This document shows, piece by piece, positions 25,375-34,874 of a stretch of 64,000 nucleotides of DNA. The notes beneath the pieces were generated by a model, which saw only the letters and a list, made by a program, of their open reading frames with translations, was not told the origin of the DNA and did not search any database. The DNA is from Pseudanabaena sp. FACHB-1998 (GTDB lineage: Bacteria > Cyanobacteriota > Cyanobacteriia > Pseudanabaenales > Pseudanabaenaceae). Position numbers and translations under genes: made by a program. The first letter of the stretch is position 1; each line of letters starts with the position of its first letter. The stretch spans positions 49,187 to 113,186 of the forward strand of contig NZ_JACJQA010000048.1 of assembly GCF_014696355.1 (NCBI RefSeq), read 5' to 3'.

Positions 25375-25409
25375 ACAAACAATATAAGAATTGCTTGCAT
25401 ATTGTTTGT
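25375..25409. repeat. 11-bp inverted repeat in a 384-bp gap
   Basis: ACAAACAATAT (25375-25385) and ATATTGTTTGT (25399-25409) separated by 13 bases, about 75 bases upstream of the 87-aa gene. It could be an operator or a hairpin in the leader. The rest of 25101-25484 shows no gene or other structure. Confidence 0.5.
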
Positions 25410-25484
25410 GTTTAGAGCCAATCGCCTAACAGCAATTTAACATTTACAAAAATTTAGAAAGTTTGATCAAATCTACGGAGTACG

Positions 25485-25748
25485 ATGAAGCCTATGGACA
25501 CCCCCTATATTTACTACATTCCGATTTATCCTGATGATGATAATTGCGAAACTCTTATGCACCTATTTATGGGTAATGCTGGGTTAGATGCAGAAATTTT
25601 GAGCTTACTTGAAGATCTCGACGATCGCGAACATAAAGGCGAAGCAGTTGATTATGTTCATGAGTTAGAAGCCAAGTTTGGGTTAAAGCGTTTGTCAGTG
25701 AGATTTCTACCCCGCAACCGCGATCGCGCTGTGCCGATCATGACTTAA
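25485..25748 (+). CDS. Small acidic hypothetical protein, 87 aa
   Basis: Not recognised. The sequence is Asp/Glu-rich in the middle (LSLLEDLDDREHKGEAVDY) with aromatic N-terminal residues (TPYIYYIPIYPDDD) and a basic C-terminus (LPRNRDRA). No membrane segment or Cys pair. The ATG at 25485 is used; a second in-frame ATG is four codons on. Codon use and the single HIP1-like GATCGCG sites fit the host. A T-rich hairpin closes the gene. Confidence 0.6.
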   Translation: MKPMDTPYIYYIPIYPDDDNCETLMHLFMGNAGLDAEILSLLEDLDDREHKGEAVDYVHELEAKFGLKRLSVRFLPRNRDRAVPIMT

Positions 25749-25807
25749 AATACCGCGCTTTGCGCGGATCTAGCCTTAAGCAAATGGCGACAGCTTAAAA
25801 TCCAGAT

Positions 25808-25848
25808 AAAAGTTTAAGGGGCTTGCAAAGCAAGCCCCTTAAACTTTT
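25808..25848. terminator. Intrinsic terminator, 19-bp perfect stem
   Basis: AAAAGTTTAAGGGGCTTGC / complement with loop AAA and a T-run. It serves the 87-aa gene. Confidence 0.85.
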
Positions 25849-25877
25849 TGTAGAGTCTGACCCTGCAAGTCCTTAAT

Positions 25878-25922
25878 CCAAAAGATGAGTGGCGGCGCTT
25901 CGCGCCGCCACTCATCTTTTGG
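25878..25922. repeat. GC-core palindrome, 21-bp perfect stem
   Basis: CCAAAAGATGAGTGGCGGCGC with loop TTC. It shares its outer arm with the element at 11122. Confidence 0.93.
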
Positions 25923-26028
25923 GTTTTGCTCATCTCTTTTGGTGTGATATCCCCACTTCGGGTGGTTTATGCAAAGATGACCAAGATTGTAAAATCAGAA
26001 TAGATGTAAGTTAACGAGAGCGTTAGTC

Positions 26029-26352
26029 ATGGCATTTTTTGATTCTGAGATTGTTCAACACGAAGCACGTAATCTATTTCAAGATTATCAAGCCCTCACC
26101 CAACTGGGTGGCAGCTATGGCAAATTCGATCGCGAAGGCAAAGTTCTCTTTATCGAAAAGATGGAAGAGATGATGGATCGCTATAAGATTTTTATGAAGC
26201 GTTTTGAACTTTCCGATGATTTTATGGCGCAGATGACCCTTAAGCAATTGGAGAGCCAATTAGGTAATTTTGGGATTACGCCGCAGCAAATGTTTGAGCA
26301 AATGCACATGACTTTAGAAAGAATGAAGTCTGAGCTAGAGCAGCAAAAGTAA
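26029..26352 (+). CDS. DUF1825 family protein
   Basis: 107 residues, all alpha-helical. The sequence MAFFDSEIVQHEARNLFQDY, FDREGKVLFIEKMEEMMDRY and RFELSDDFMAQMTLKQL is characteristic of the DUF1825 family found in nearly all cyanobacteria and some plastid-bearing eukaryotes. Function unknown. Single gene with a palindrome-rich leader. Confidence 0.85.
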   Translation: MAFFDSEIVQHEARNLFQDYQALTQLGGSYGKFDREGKVLFIEKMEEMMDRYKIFMKRFELSDDFMAQMTLKQLESQLGNFGITPQQMFEQMHMTLERMKSELEQQK

Positions 26353-26407
26353 CTCTCCCGATCAAACTCAATATAGACATCAATAACAGAAAATCTCAGT
26401 TGATAGT

Positions 26408-27151
26408 TTAACTATTTTGTGGTTTTGGTAATTGAAATTGGGGACGTGCCAAAACTATGACTGCACAAGTACGAAACTGGTGAGTAGCGAGGGTAGCGAT
26501 CGCTTCGCGAATAGTTGCGCCAGTGGTATAAATATCATCAAAGAGAATAATATTTCGTTGATTAGAATTATGTTGAAAAGAAACAGTAAAGGCTCTTGCT
26601 AAATTTTCGATGCGTTCTTTACTACTTTTTGTCTGCATCTGAGCCTTGGTATCTTTTACCCGTTGTAACAACATGGCATTACAAGATAGGTTACTTAGCT
26701 CACAAAAGCGTTTTGCTAATACTTCTGCTTGGTTAAATCCTCTAGATTTTAGTTTATTAGAATGAAGAGGAATTGGAACTACCGATAGTTTTGGAAAAGC
26801 TTGCCTAAGTTTTTGAGATTCCGTGGATCGCTTCCATGTATCTGCCATTTTTGCGGCGATCGCTTCCATAATTTCAGGATGATTGTCATATTTACAAGAG
26901 GCGATCGCTCTTTTTAAGGCTCCATCATAAATCCCCCAACTATAAAGCGGTATATTCGATGAAATAGGGTGATCCTTTTGCAAAAAGTCTGCTGACTGAT
27001 AAGCCATAATTTGGCGATCGCAATCCTTACATAAAATGCCATCCGCAGGACGTTTGCATAATGGGCAGTTGGCTTGCCAGAGCGAGTCACCAATGGTATT
27101 TGCTAGGCGATCAATTTTTAAGCTGCTAACAATAGACTGGAGCCATTTCAT
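26408..27151 (-). CDS. comF: ComF family phosphoribosyltransferase-like protein
   Basis: 247 residues. An N-terminal zinc finger with paired cysteines (CPLCKRPADGILCKDC) precedes a type I PRTase fold with the PRPP loop IILFDDIYTTGAT near residue 205 and VVPIPLHSNKLKSRGFNQAE. ComF proteins act in uptake of transforming DNA at the cytoplasmic face; their enzymatic substrate is not known. It starts 27 bases after the DM13 lipoprotein gene ends, so they may be co-transcribed. Confidence 0.85.
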   Translation of the reverse strand: MKWLQSIVSSLKIDRLANTIGDSLWQANCPLCKRPADGILCKDCDRQIMAYQSADFLQKDHPISSNIPLYSWGIYDGALKRAIASCKYDNHPEIMEAIAAKMADTWKRSTESQKLRQAFPKLSVVPIPLHSNKLKSRGFNQAEVLAKRFCELSNLSCNAMLLQRVKDTKAQMQTKSSKERIENLARAFTVSFQHNSNQRNIILFDDIYTTGATIREAIATLATHQFRTCAVIVLARPQFQLPKPQNS

Positions 27152-27178
27152 GCTTTTTGATATTTAAATAAGGATTTC

Positions 27179-27724
27179 TTAGGTCAATGTCACAAAGCCG
27201 TAGGTTTTATTCATCTTGGCACACCAAACAGCAACTGATTTGAAATTGTTCAACTTAGTATCTTTAGGAATTTCGTACTGTTGTTTCCCACTATTGCTTT
27301 TGAGTTTCTCAATCACAATGTAGTCGGCTTCATCAATACCATAGTTAGGCGGAGCCGCGACACTAGACAAGTCAGGAGCTTTATGGAAAACAATTCTTAA
27401 ATCAGGACCTGCCGCAGTTTTGAAACCTTCATCAAGTTCCAGAATAGTCTTATCTCCTTCAATGAGAACCTTGGCTTGACCAGTGACAGGATAGGCAACT
27501 GAGACAAATTTTCCTGAACGTGGGGTAGATTTTGCTGTAGCTGAACCATCTTTTGGGGTTGCATCACTATTAGCAGCGGATGGTGTAACTGGTGAAGTAT
27601 TAGTTTGCTCAGGTTTTGATTCACAACTAATCATCAATATTGCAATCAAGATGATCGGACTCATCTTCATACTTTTGGTGATGATTTTTGTGGCAATAGC
27701 TTTAATAATTTGCTTGTTAATCAT
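27179..27724 (-). CDS. DM13 domain lipoprotein
   Basis: 181 residues. A signal peptide ends in a lipobox (LMISC, Cys near residue 34), followed by a Ser/Thr/Pro-rich linker and a C-terminal DM13 domain of about 105 residues (SGKFVSVAYPVTGQAKVLIE, LRIVFHKAPD, SVAVWCAKMNKTYGFVTL). DM13 domains are proposed to be redox or adhesion modules; the one conserved Cys in VWCAK is present. It is predicted to be anchored on the outer side of the plasma membrane. Confidence 0.82.
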   Translation of the reverse strand: MINKQIIKAIATKIITKSMKMSPIILIAILMISCESKPEQTNTSPVTPSAANSDATPKDGSATAKSTPRSGKFVSVAYPVTGQAKVLIEGDKTILELDEGFKTAAGPDLRIVFHKAPDLSSVAAPPNYGIDEADYIVIEKLKSNSGKQQYEIPKDTKLNNFKSVAVWCAKMNKTYGFVTLT

Positions 27725-27780
27725 ATTAAAATTGACAATTTTAAAACTTAGTTTTAAATCTAATTTGGATTATTTACTAA

Positions 27781-27845
27781 CCTTCAAACCCAAGGATTAG
27801 GGTTGCGGCGCGAAGCGCCGCAACCCTAATCCTTGGGTTTGAAGG
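27781..27845. repeat. GC-core palindrome containing the end of the STAND gene
   Basis: 31-bp perfect stem (27781-27811 / 27815-27845, loop GAA), one of the two longest in the window. The right arm is the last five codons and stop of the STAND-WD40 gene; the left arm is an exact inverted copy of them. Confidence 0.95.
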
Positions 27846-30800
27846 ATTTATCTTTGCATATTGTCTGCACATAAACTGTATCTTCACTACCTATATTAGT
27901 CTGACCCAAAATATAATCTTGAAGTAAATTACAACCTAGTCCTTTAAGACTCGCTAAATCAATATTCCAAAGAATAACTGTACCGTCATTACTAGCTGAA
28001 GCTAGCTGTTGTCCATTATTCGCAAAGATCACATTACTAATCGCATCATTATGCCCCTTAAGGGTATATATTTCAGCACCATCAATATTCCAAACTTTGA
28101 TAATTCGATCAGCACTAGCAGAAACTAATTGCTGACTATTCGGAGAAAAAGCAACACTAGCGATCGCATCGTTATGTCCCTTCAGAGTTCGTAATTCTTT
28201 ACCTTCACGACTCCAGATTTTGATGGTTTTATCAGCACTAGCCGAAGCAATATATTTGCCATCATTGGAAAACGCGACACTATTGATTCGTTCAGTATGT
28301 TGACCCAAGGTTTGTAAGGTTTTCGATTGAATATTCCAAATTCTGACGGTTTTATCTTTGCCAGCTAAAACCAATTGCTTGCTATCAGGAGAAAAAGTAA
28401 TGCTAAAGATCTCACCGATATTATCACTGATAGATTGAACTTCTTTGCCCTCCATATTCCATAACTTCACTGTCATATCGAGACTCGCTGAAGCCAAATA
28501 TTGACCATCGGGAGAAAATGCGATCGCATTCACCACACTGCTATGTCCCGTGATTGTTTGGAGTTCCTTGCCTTCACTATCCCAAATTTTAATTGTGTCA
28601 TCGGAACTAGCCGACGCAATTTTTTTACCGTCAGGAGCAAAGGCGACACTTCTTACCACTTGAGCATGACCTAAAAGAGTTTTTAATTCTTTCCCATCAT
28701 TACTCCAAATCTTCATCGTTTTATCCGCACTAGCCGAAACAATTTTTTGGCTATCGGGTGCATAAGCAATATTTCTAATTCCCTTACTGTGACCTTTGAG
28801 GGTGAGTACTTGCATCCCATCAACATTCCAGATTTTGACAGTTTTATCACCACTCGCTGAAGCTAGACTCTTGCCATCGATCGCAAAGGCAAGACTTCTC
28901 ACAATTTCGCTATGTCCTTTGAAGGTTTGCAACTCTTTCCCTTCAGTACTCCATAGCTTTACGGTTTTATCAAGGCTTGCGGAGGCTAAGCTCTTGCCAT
29001 TAGGGGCATAAACCACCGCAGTTACCTTGTCGCTATGCCCTTTGAGCGTAAATAACTCTTTCCCTTCCAGATTCCATAGTTTCACCGTGTTGTCTGCACT
29101 AGCGGAAGCTAATTGCTTACCATCAGTGGAAAAAACAACACTTGTCACCTCACCGCTATGCCCTCTGAGGGTTTGGAGTTCTTTACCATCATTGCTCCAA
29201 ATTTTGATAGTTTTATCAACACTGGCTGTAGCCAATTGCTTGCCGTCGGGCGAAAAAGTCGCATTCAGAACTTCATCACTATGTCCCTTAAGGGTTTGTA
29301 ACTTCTCTCCATTGCTCAAGGCAATTAAGAAAATTTCTTTGCCGCTAGTTATTGCCAATTGCTTTCCGTCAGGAGAGAAGGCTACGCTATTAATCCCTTC
29401 GCTAAAATCAAAACTTTTGACCTCTTTGCTCTCAATATTCCAAATTTTGACAGTGCGATCGATGCTTGCCGAGGCGATGTACTGGCTATCATTGGCGAAA
29501 GCAACGCTAGTCACAACATCTTTATGTCCTGCGAATGTATGTAATTTTTTGCCATTGACATCCCAAAGCTTAACAGTGGTGTCATAGCTACCCGTGGCAA
29601 TATACTTACCATCTGGAGAATAGGCAACTGTGGAAACATCACGACTGTGATCGGTGAGTCGATTTTTTTCCTTGATGTTATAGATTACTTCCTGCGTTGC
29701 CAAAGCAACCCGCATTTTCGTGTCGGAAGAAGCAAGGGAATTATTAGGCTCTTGTTGTAGTCTAGATTCTGTCTGGACTGCTTCTAGCAATGCTTCAATT
29801 TGGAGATTGTCATACAGCAGCGATGTCATTTTGTAACTGTTAGCAATAAAGCCTTGATTGACATTCGCTTTATTCGCTTCGTAGGCATTTTTTTGAGCAA
29901 TTAGGGCTAACCCAGAGACAATAACTAAAAAAGAAGACAAGGCTCCAATCGTAATTTGGCGGCGGCGTTTGACCTGTGATTCCTGTTGCTTACTCCATGC
30001 AAAACTAGCATCAATAAACTCATTTTCTAAATTACTCAGTCCTCCCAACTTTTCAAAAGCTTTCGCTTCTCTTAACGTATATAACTGCTCTAGTCTAGCT
30101 CCTTTAAGCAATTCAGCCCTTGCTTTTGCCTGATTATGCTCTTGCCTGATCCTTTGCCAGCGATTAGTTTCATCGGCAAGATAGTTTTTAAGAATGATCG
30201 TTTCCTTCTCTTCTTCCAACCAGCGCTTTAGTTCATCCCAAGAACTTAATAGCACCTCATGGGCAATTTCCACGGTTGCAAATTGCTTTTTACCCGCCGT
30301 ACCTTTAAAATCCAGCCCCTGCACGTTTTGATATTCGGTACTACTTACTAAGAGATTTTCCTTAACAAAACTGGATAGCAACTTCTGTTCTAATTCCTTG
30401 CCGACAAATTCGCTTTGATTGGCTCGACGACTGACAGGACGGCTACCACCCTCGGTATCTACAATATTGACTAGTTTTAGAAATATTTGCTTAGTAAACG
30501 ATCGCTCGTCTACGGATAAATTTCGATAGAGCTTATCGACACGACTTTGCAAAGCACCACGCACCCCCTCTAATTGATTGTAGGTAGAGATATTGAGGGT
30601 GCGATTTTCGATCTGAGCGCGACCATCTGTGCCTTGGGTTTTAGATTCCGTTTCCCATAACAGATTGAGGCTATATTGCAATAATGGTAAATAGCCCCTC
30701 TGTCCGCGCACATCTTGAATGATTTGTTCCACAAGTCCTGTTTCAAAGACCACCCCATGCTTAGCGGCGGGTTGCTCGATCGCTTGACGCAGTTCATCAG

Positions 30801-31581
30801 GGTGCATTTCTGTCACCAAATGAATATTATCCTTATCGAGAATTGTCCCTAATGCTGGATAGAAACTAAATTGTTCGAGGAAATCTGCCCGCATTCCTAG
30901 AATAATGCGGATTGCGCCATTGCCCGACTTGACGATTTTGACGATCGCCTCAATGAAGTTTTGCCTGATCGTTTCATCACCACAGTTAGTAAATATCTCT
31001 TCAAATTGGTCAATAAACCACAACCAGCGCTCATTACTACCCTTGAGGCGCTCAATTAATTGCTGTAGCGAATCTGCTTTTTTGTTGAGAACAATTTGTG
31101 CATCACTTTCACTAAATTGATAATCTTTCTCTTCATTCAATAAACACCGATACAAGGATTCAAAGGGATCTTGGCTAGGCGTAAAGATAAAATCCTTGAG
31201 AGCTTGATCGGATAGAGATTGTTTTAGTTCAGGGATAACTCCTGCCCGAATAACTGAGGATTTGCCGCTTCCTGATGCACCTGTAACAAGGATTAAACCA
31301 CTGATGTTAATGGCATCCAGCAATCTCTTGATCAGTTTATCTCTTCCATAAAAGCGATCGCGATCGGCAGCATTGAAGCGATTTAATCCTTTATAAGGGG
31401 ATGATTTGATGAGAGGTTGCTGAGTTACCTTTTGCGCGGAAATTTGGATAATCTGCGTTTCAATGACCGTATTTTGGGTGGGCGCAAAGGTAATAATATT
31501 ACTGCTGCCTTGAATATTGATATTCTGAAGAACGTTCTCTTGATTTTGAGAAACGTTATATTCATCCTTACTTTCAGTCAT
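27826..31581 (-). CDS. STAND NTPase with 14 WD40 repeats (NLR-like)
   Basis: 1251 residues. A short Gly/Asn-rich motif (residues 21-37, INIQGSSNIITFAPTQN) precedes an nSTAND1-type ATPase: YKGLNRFNAADRDRFYGRD, Walker A GASGSGKSSVIRAG near 104, Walker B WLWFIDQFEEIF near 190. A helical part follows, one membrane helix near 550 (IGALSSFLVIVSGLALIA), and fourteen WD40 repeats (about 640-1215), two full propellers, with a short C-terminal tail. Most blades are very alike (GHSxxVxxVAFSPDGKxLASAS), which suggests recent duplication. The architecture fits ligand-triggered oligomerisation. The upstream 179-aa gene shares the N-terminal motif. Its 3' end lies inside a palindrome. Confidence 0.9.
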   Translation of the reverse strand: MTESKDEYNVSQNQENVLQNINIQGSSNIITFAPTQNTVIETQIIQISAQKVTQQPLIKSSPYKGLNRFNAADRDRFYGRDKLIKRLLDAINISGLILVTGASGSGKSSVIRAGVIPELKQSLSDQALKDFIFTPSQDPFESLYRCLLNEEKDYQFSESDAQIVLNKKADSLQQLIERLKGSNERWLWFIDQFEEIFTNCGDETIRQNFIEAIVKIVKSGNGAIRIILGMRADFLEQFSFYPALGTILDKDNIHLVTEMHPDELRQAIEQPAAKHGVVFETGLVEQIIQDVRGQRGYLPLLQYSLNLLWETESKTQGTDGRAQIENRTLNISTYNQLEGVRGALQSRVDKLYRNLSVDERSFTKQIFLKLVNIVDTEGGSRPVSRRANQSEFVGKELEQKLLSSFVKENLLVSSTEYQNVQGLDFKGTAGKKQFATVEIAHEVLLSSWDELKRWLEEEKETIILKNYLADETNRWQRIRQEHNQAKARAELLKGARLEQLYTLREAKAFEKLGGLSNLENEFIDASFAWSKQQESQVKRRRQITIGALSSFLVIVSGLALIAQKNAYEANKANVNQGFIANSYKMTSLLYDNLQIEALLEAVQTESRLQQEPNNSLASSDTKMRVALATQEVIYNIKEKNRLTDHSRDVSTVAYSPDGKYIATGSYDTTVKLWDVNGKKLHTFAGHKDVVTSVAFANDSQYIASASIDRTVKIWNIESKEVKSFDFSEGINSVAFSPDGKQLAITSGKEIFLIALSNGEKLQTLKGHSDEVLNATFSPDGKQLATASVDKTIKIWSNDGKELQTLRGHSGEVTSVVFSTDGKQLASASADNTVKLWNLEGKELFTLKGHSDKVTAVVYAPNGKSLASASLDKTVKLWSTEGKELQTFKGHSEIVRSLAFAIDGKSLASASGDKTVKIWNVDGMQVLTLKGHSKGIRNIAYAPDSQKIVSASADKTMKIWSNDGKELKTLLGHAQVVRSVAFAPDGKKIASASSDDTIKIWDSEGKELQTITGHSSVVNAIAFSPDGQYLASASLDMTVKLWNMEGKEVQSISDNIGEIFSITFSPDSKQLVLAGKDKTVRIWNIQSKTLQTLGQHTERINSVAFSNDGKYIASASADKTIKIWSREGKELRTLKGHNDAIASVAFSPNSQQLVSASADRIIKVWNIDGAEIYTLKGHNDAISNVIFANNGQQLASASNDGTVILWNIDLASLKGLGCNLLQDYILGQTNIGSEDTVYVQTICKDKSFKPKD

Positions 31582-31725
31582 AGGATTAAAGGTATTAAGT
31601 AGGTAAGTCTAAGTAAAGTTAAGATCTCCGACTTTTTTTGAAAAGTATAAATTATCTCTAACAAGCGCCAAAAAAGTCGGAGATCTAGGCAGTTTATAGA
31701 TTTCTTTAGGCTGCTTACTTATACA

Positions 31726-31768
31726 ACACATAGAAGTGGCGGCACTTAGTACCGCCACTTCTATGTGT
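31726..31768. repeat. GC-core palindrome, 17-bp stem
   Basis: ACACATAGAAGTGGCGG pairs with CCGCCACTTCTATGTGT, loop CACTTAGTA. It lies between the 179-aa gene and the STAND gene and could uncouple their expression. Confidence 0.9.
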
Positions 31769-31778
31769 ATTTGCCCTT

Positions 31779-32318
31779 TTATGGGATGGGAATTCCGTAA
31801 AGCTTAGCGACAAAAGAAACTACTTTCATCGTTGGTTCTTGGAGAGATGAAACTCCCTCCAATCCTTGCTTTAAATTCAAGATTGTCTTTTCGATAAAAC
31901 TTGGATTGGGTGTAGGTTTCTGTAACTCTTCTGCCAATTTTGTTACTTCAGCGCTGGCTGGTTCCTTCAGCAAAGGATTGACTTCAGCACTATTAGCAAT
32001 GCTTTCCTTGAGTTGAGATAGATCTTCTAAAGCTTGTTTAACTTCAGGACTGGAAACATAACTCTGATTAAAGTTTGATGTCACCGCCACATTGCCGCCC
32101 TGATTCTGTACTGGTGCAAAGTTTAAGGCGTTATTACCACCACCACTAAAGTTAATTCCACTCAAACTATTACTTTGATTCTGCCCTGATGTCGCTGGTT
32201 TACTATCGTTAGCATCTAGCAATTGACTGACCTTTGCAAGTAACTCTGATTTATCAGCCGCAGACATCGAAGCCACAACTGGGCGCAGCATATTCAAAAC
32301 CATTTCAACTTGAGACAT
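31779..32318 (-). CDS. Small helical protein with a STAND-like Gly/Asn motif
   Basis: 179 residues. An N-terminal helical domain (1-38), then a Gly/Asn/Gln-rich stretch (40-88) with INFSGGGNNALNFAPVQN at 55-72, and a C-terminal helical domain (90-179) ending VSFVAKLYGIPIP. The middle motif has the pattern I-N-x2-G-x2-N-x3/4-F-A-P-x-Q-N, which recurs at the N-terminus of the STAND protein encoded 197 bp downstream. No catalytic domain is recognisable. It may be a partner or adaptor of the STAND protein; the pairing is inference from motif and position. Confidence 0.65.
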   Translation of the reverse strand: MSQVEMVLNMLRPVVASMSAADKSELLAKVSQLLDANDSKPATSGQNQSNSLSGINFSGGGNNALNFAPVQNQGGNVAVTSNFNQSYVSSPEVKQALEDLSQLKESIANSAEVNPLLKEPASAEVTKLAEELQKPTPNPSFIEKTILNLKQGLEGVSSLQEPTMKVVSFVAKLYGIPIP

Positions 32319-32474
32319 AGGCGATCAATATCCTTAAAAACTACCTATAAAACATCCTAATATGATTAATATATAATTTAAAGTAATTTAAAGTAATTTA
32401 AAAAAACTACGAAAAAGTCAATATTTAGTTCAGCATAACGTGCTTTACGCTTTTTTAAAATTTATATGGGTTTT

Positions 32475-32513
32475 AAAAGCGGTGGCACACACTGCGCGTG
32501 TGCCACCGCTTTT
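32475..32513. repeat. Palindrome related to family B
   Basis: AAAAGCGGTGGCACAC pairs with GTGTGCCACCGCTTTT around ACTGCGC. The apex resembles the elements at 12156 and 63865, but the arms differ. Confidence 0.88.
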
Positions 32514-32567
32514 AGGATTTTGTATTTAATTGTGCTTATTATTTGAACATCAGTTCTCTAAACAAAT

Positions 32568-33137
32568 TCAAGATTTTTTCTTAAAGAATGGTAATGCACC
32601 TTTGAGAAGTTCTAGAACACTTTTATCTTCTAAATTATTAACAGTCTCTCCATCTACAGGATATTTAAAATCTAGAAGTAAAACAATGCGAGTCTGAGTA
32701 CCACGATTCCAAGCTTCATGCTCAGTGGTGTCGTCAAATACCAAGGTTTTTCCCTCTTGCCAACTGCGGGTTTCGTCACCAACCCTCAAGCCACAACCCT
32801 CACACCCAATTAATCCTAAATGACAGCGCAATACGCCATCGGGATAGCCCGTATGGGGCTTAATATGGGTTCCGACCTTTAGAGACGAAAAACCTGCGGT
32901 GACGAGATTAGGAATTTGTTCAATTAATTTGGTAGTTTCGGGACAGAGAAGACAATTTTTATCTAGTTTCATGCCAAAGGCATATAGCCCAAAGATATCC
33001 CAGCCGTCTTGGTAAAGATGCTTTTCTGGCCATTCGACAAAGCTGCGATCGCTTAGTTGTTCTAATTCGCGCCGAATGGTGAGCCAGTTGTCTTCTAAAA
33101 TCTTAGTAAAAGGGAAATCTTGAGAATTTTTATACAT
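32568..33137 (-). CDS. Aspartyl/asparaginyl beta-hydroxylase-like dioxygenase
   Basis: 189 residues, the Asp_Arg_Hydrox cupin fold. Metal ligands are likely His in KPHTGYPDG and His in FDDTTEHEAWNRG; the 2-oxoglutarate Arg is in LRCHLGLIG or the later TRIVLLLDF. Family members hydroxylate Asp/Asn residues or lipid A; this short soluble form in cyanobacteria has no proven substrate. It ends near a palindrome and starts 18 bases after ccs1 ends, so it is probably co-transcribed with ccs1. Confidence 0.82.
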   Translation of the reverse strand: MYKNSQDFPFTKILEDNWLTIRRELEQLSDRSFVEWPEKHLYQDGWDIFGLYAFGMKLDKNCLLCPETTKLIEQIPNLVTAGFSSLKVGTHIKPHTGYPDGVLRCHLGLIGCEGCGLRVGDETRSWQEGKTLVFDDTTEHEAWNRGTQTRIVLLLDFKYPVDGETVNNLEDKSVLELLKGALPFFKKKS

Positions 33138-33155
33138 AAGTTTATTTAACTGTAA

Positions 33156-34514
33156 TTAAGCAGCGACTCCAGACGCGATCGCTGGTTGATCAATCACATT
33201 TGTAACATCGATTAATTCTGCCTCAAAACTGACCTGTGCGCGATTGGTTTTACCACCCACATAGAGGCGATCGCCCACCTGCAAAGCCCATACCTGTGAA
33301 TGACTGATATAACTCATTACCACCCCCAGCATCAATAGCCCAAATCCTGTGTAAACGATGGGAATTCCGGGGTCAGCCTTAATTTGTAAGCCAGTGCTAC
33401 CGATCGCCTCTTTTAAATTAAAGGTAATGCCATTAATTTCGGCACTACCGCCTGAGCGTACTGTCGTTAGCAAATTCCCTTTCTCATCGTAAATCAAGAA
33501 AGTACCTTGCAAATCTGGAGTAATTAAGGTGATTCCAGTACTCAAATCAGGATTAGTGGGAATCCATGTTCCCCACACTTGACGACCTCCATTTTGAGAT
33601 TCCAATTTATTCATTGGCAATTGCAAAATCGGGCTTTTATTCAAAGTGAAGCGAATAGCGTGAATATCCCAGTTTGCTTGATAAAAGCTCACTCCTTTAT
33701 ATTTTAAAGGTTTATTTACATGAATTGTTTCGCGATCGACTTCTTTTCCATCCTTATCCAGAATAGATAGATCAGAATAGAACTGATCGACCATTCCTTT
33801 AGGAGTGTAATCAATCCAAAACCGATTCACCCGCACTGACCAATCTTTAGGAACTTGCGAAGCCGACCAAGCCCCTGCTTCAGTAATATTTTTGACCTGA
33901 AATGTATTGCCACTAGGAACCATTTCCTGAGCGATAAATCCTGTTAAAGAACCCCAGATGGAGCCAATCAAAACGATCAGCATACTGGCATGAACGATAA
34001 TGGGTCCAATTCTACCGACTAGTCCTTTACGCGCATACAGGCGATCGTCGGCTTGATATACTTTGTAATTCTTGTTCTGTAAAGCTTGCGCCAGTTGATT
34101 TAAGTTGCCGCCAACAATTTCGGTCGCGAGGGGCAGTTTGTTAAAGCTTTGGGGTTTAGTGTAGTAAAACCAACGTTTGGCAGCTTTAAGAATCGGTAAT
34201 TGGCGGTTAAAAGTGCAAGCGGTCAGGCTTGTACCAAAGAGAATTAAGAGAGTAAGAAACCACCAACTTCCATAGACATGTTCTAGTCCGATCGCAAGGA
34301 TAACTTTGTATGACAAGAAACCAAACAGGGCGGGATGTTCGGGATAATTTTCGCGATAAAAATCAAGGGATTGCCCCTGCTCGATGACTGTGCCGAGGAT
34401 GCTAAATAGGGCAATGAATAATAATAGGGCGATTGCTACTTTGAGGTTAGCAAGGAGAGACACCACCTGATGCCGCCAAATTTGCTGTGCTTGAAATCGG
34501 AGTTTTTGAAACAC
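33156..34514 (-). CDS. ccs1: Cytochrome c biogenesis protein Ccs1 (ResB)
   Basis: 452 residues. N-terminal membrane segments ([20 protein letters not shown] near 20-40, [17 protein letters not shown] near 85), a third around 170-190 ([17 protein letters not shown]), a large luminal domain (about 190-390) and a last segment ([20 protein letters not shown]). This is the normal ResB/Ccs1 layout. With CcsA it forms the system II haem delivery and ligation complex for thylakoid c-type cytochromes. The start ATG (34512-34514) leaves a short basic N-terminus. Confidence 0.92.
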   Translation of the reverse strand: MFQKLRFQAQQIWRHQVVSLLANLKVAIALLLFIALFSILGTVIEQGQSLDFYRENYPEHPALFGFLSYKVILAIGLEHVYGSWWFLTLLILFGTSLTACTFNRQLPILKAAKRWFYYTKPQSFNKLPLATEIVGGNLNQLAQALQNKNYKVYQADDRLYARKGLVGRIGPIIVHASMLIVLIGSIWGSLTGFIAQEMVPSGNTFQVKNITEAGAWSASQVPKDWSVRVNRFWIDYTPKGMVDQFYSDLSILDKDGKEVDRETIHVNKPLKYKGVSFYQANWDIHAIRFTLNKSPILQLPMNKLESQNGGRQVWGTWIPTNPDLSTGITLITPDLQGTFLIYDEKGNLLTTVRSGGSAEINGITFNLKEAIGSTGLQIKADPGIPIVYTGFGLLMLGVVMSYISHSQVWALQVGDRLYVGGKTNRAQVSFEAELIDVTNVIDQPAIASGVAA

Positions 34515-34628
34515 GTCACATCAATGATTACTACTTCTAGCTTAGATTTTACAACTCTTTCAACAGCAATCCCCGTCCTCTCTAACAAACAAGACCACTC
34601 TTCAGCCTTAATAGCGACCTCCCTGCCA

Positions 34629-34745
34629 CCTTACTGGGTTATATCAAATGAAGAAATGGCGTAGCCATTTCTTCATTTGGTATAACCTTACTGGGTTTGA
34701 TTTTTAAATCACGAAAGTGTGGCAACACTTTCGTGATTTGGCATT
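34629..34745. repeat. Composite double-hairpin element (copy 2)
   Basis: Hairpin one: CAAATGAAGAAATGGC / complement, loop GTA (34645-34679). Hairpin two: AAATCACGAAAGTGT / complement, loop GGCA (34706-34739). The word CCTTACTGGGTT stands before each hairpin (34629, 34686). Same design as 22289-22391. It occupies much of the 360-bp gap 34515-34874; nothing else is seen there. Confidence 0.82.
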
Positions 34746-34874
34746 AGGTGCGACACCTTATTATTTAAATGCTTTTGAGATTTGGCGATCGCTAAGTAAT
34801 AACCTCAATAGGTAGCTAACACGAGCCCCAAACGATGTAAAAATAGTAGATCGATTCTACTGGAGAAAGATTAG

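Noticed and set aside
29027..29587. Open frame of 186 codons on the plus strand opposite the STAND WD40 repeats
   Set aside because: It mirrors the repetitive WD40 codons in antisense, is Ser/Leu/Pro-rich and has no family features.
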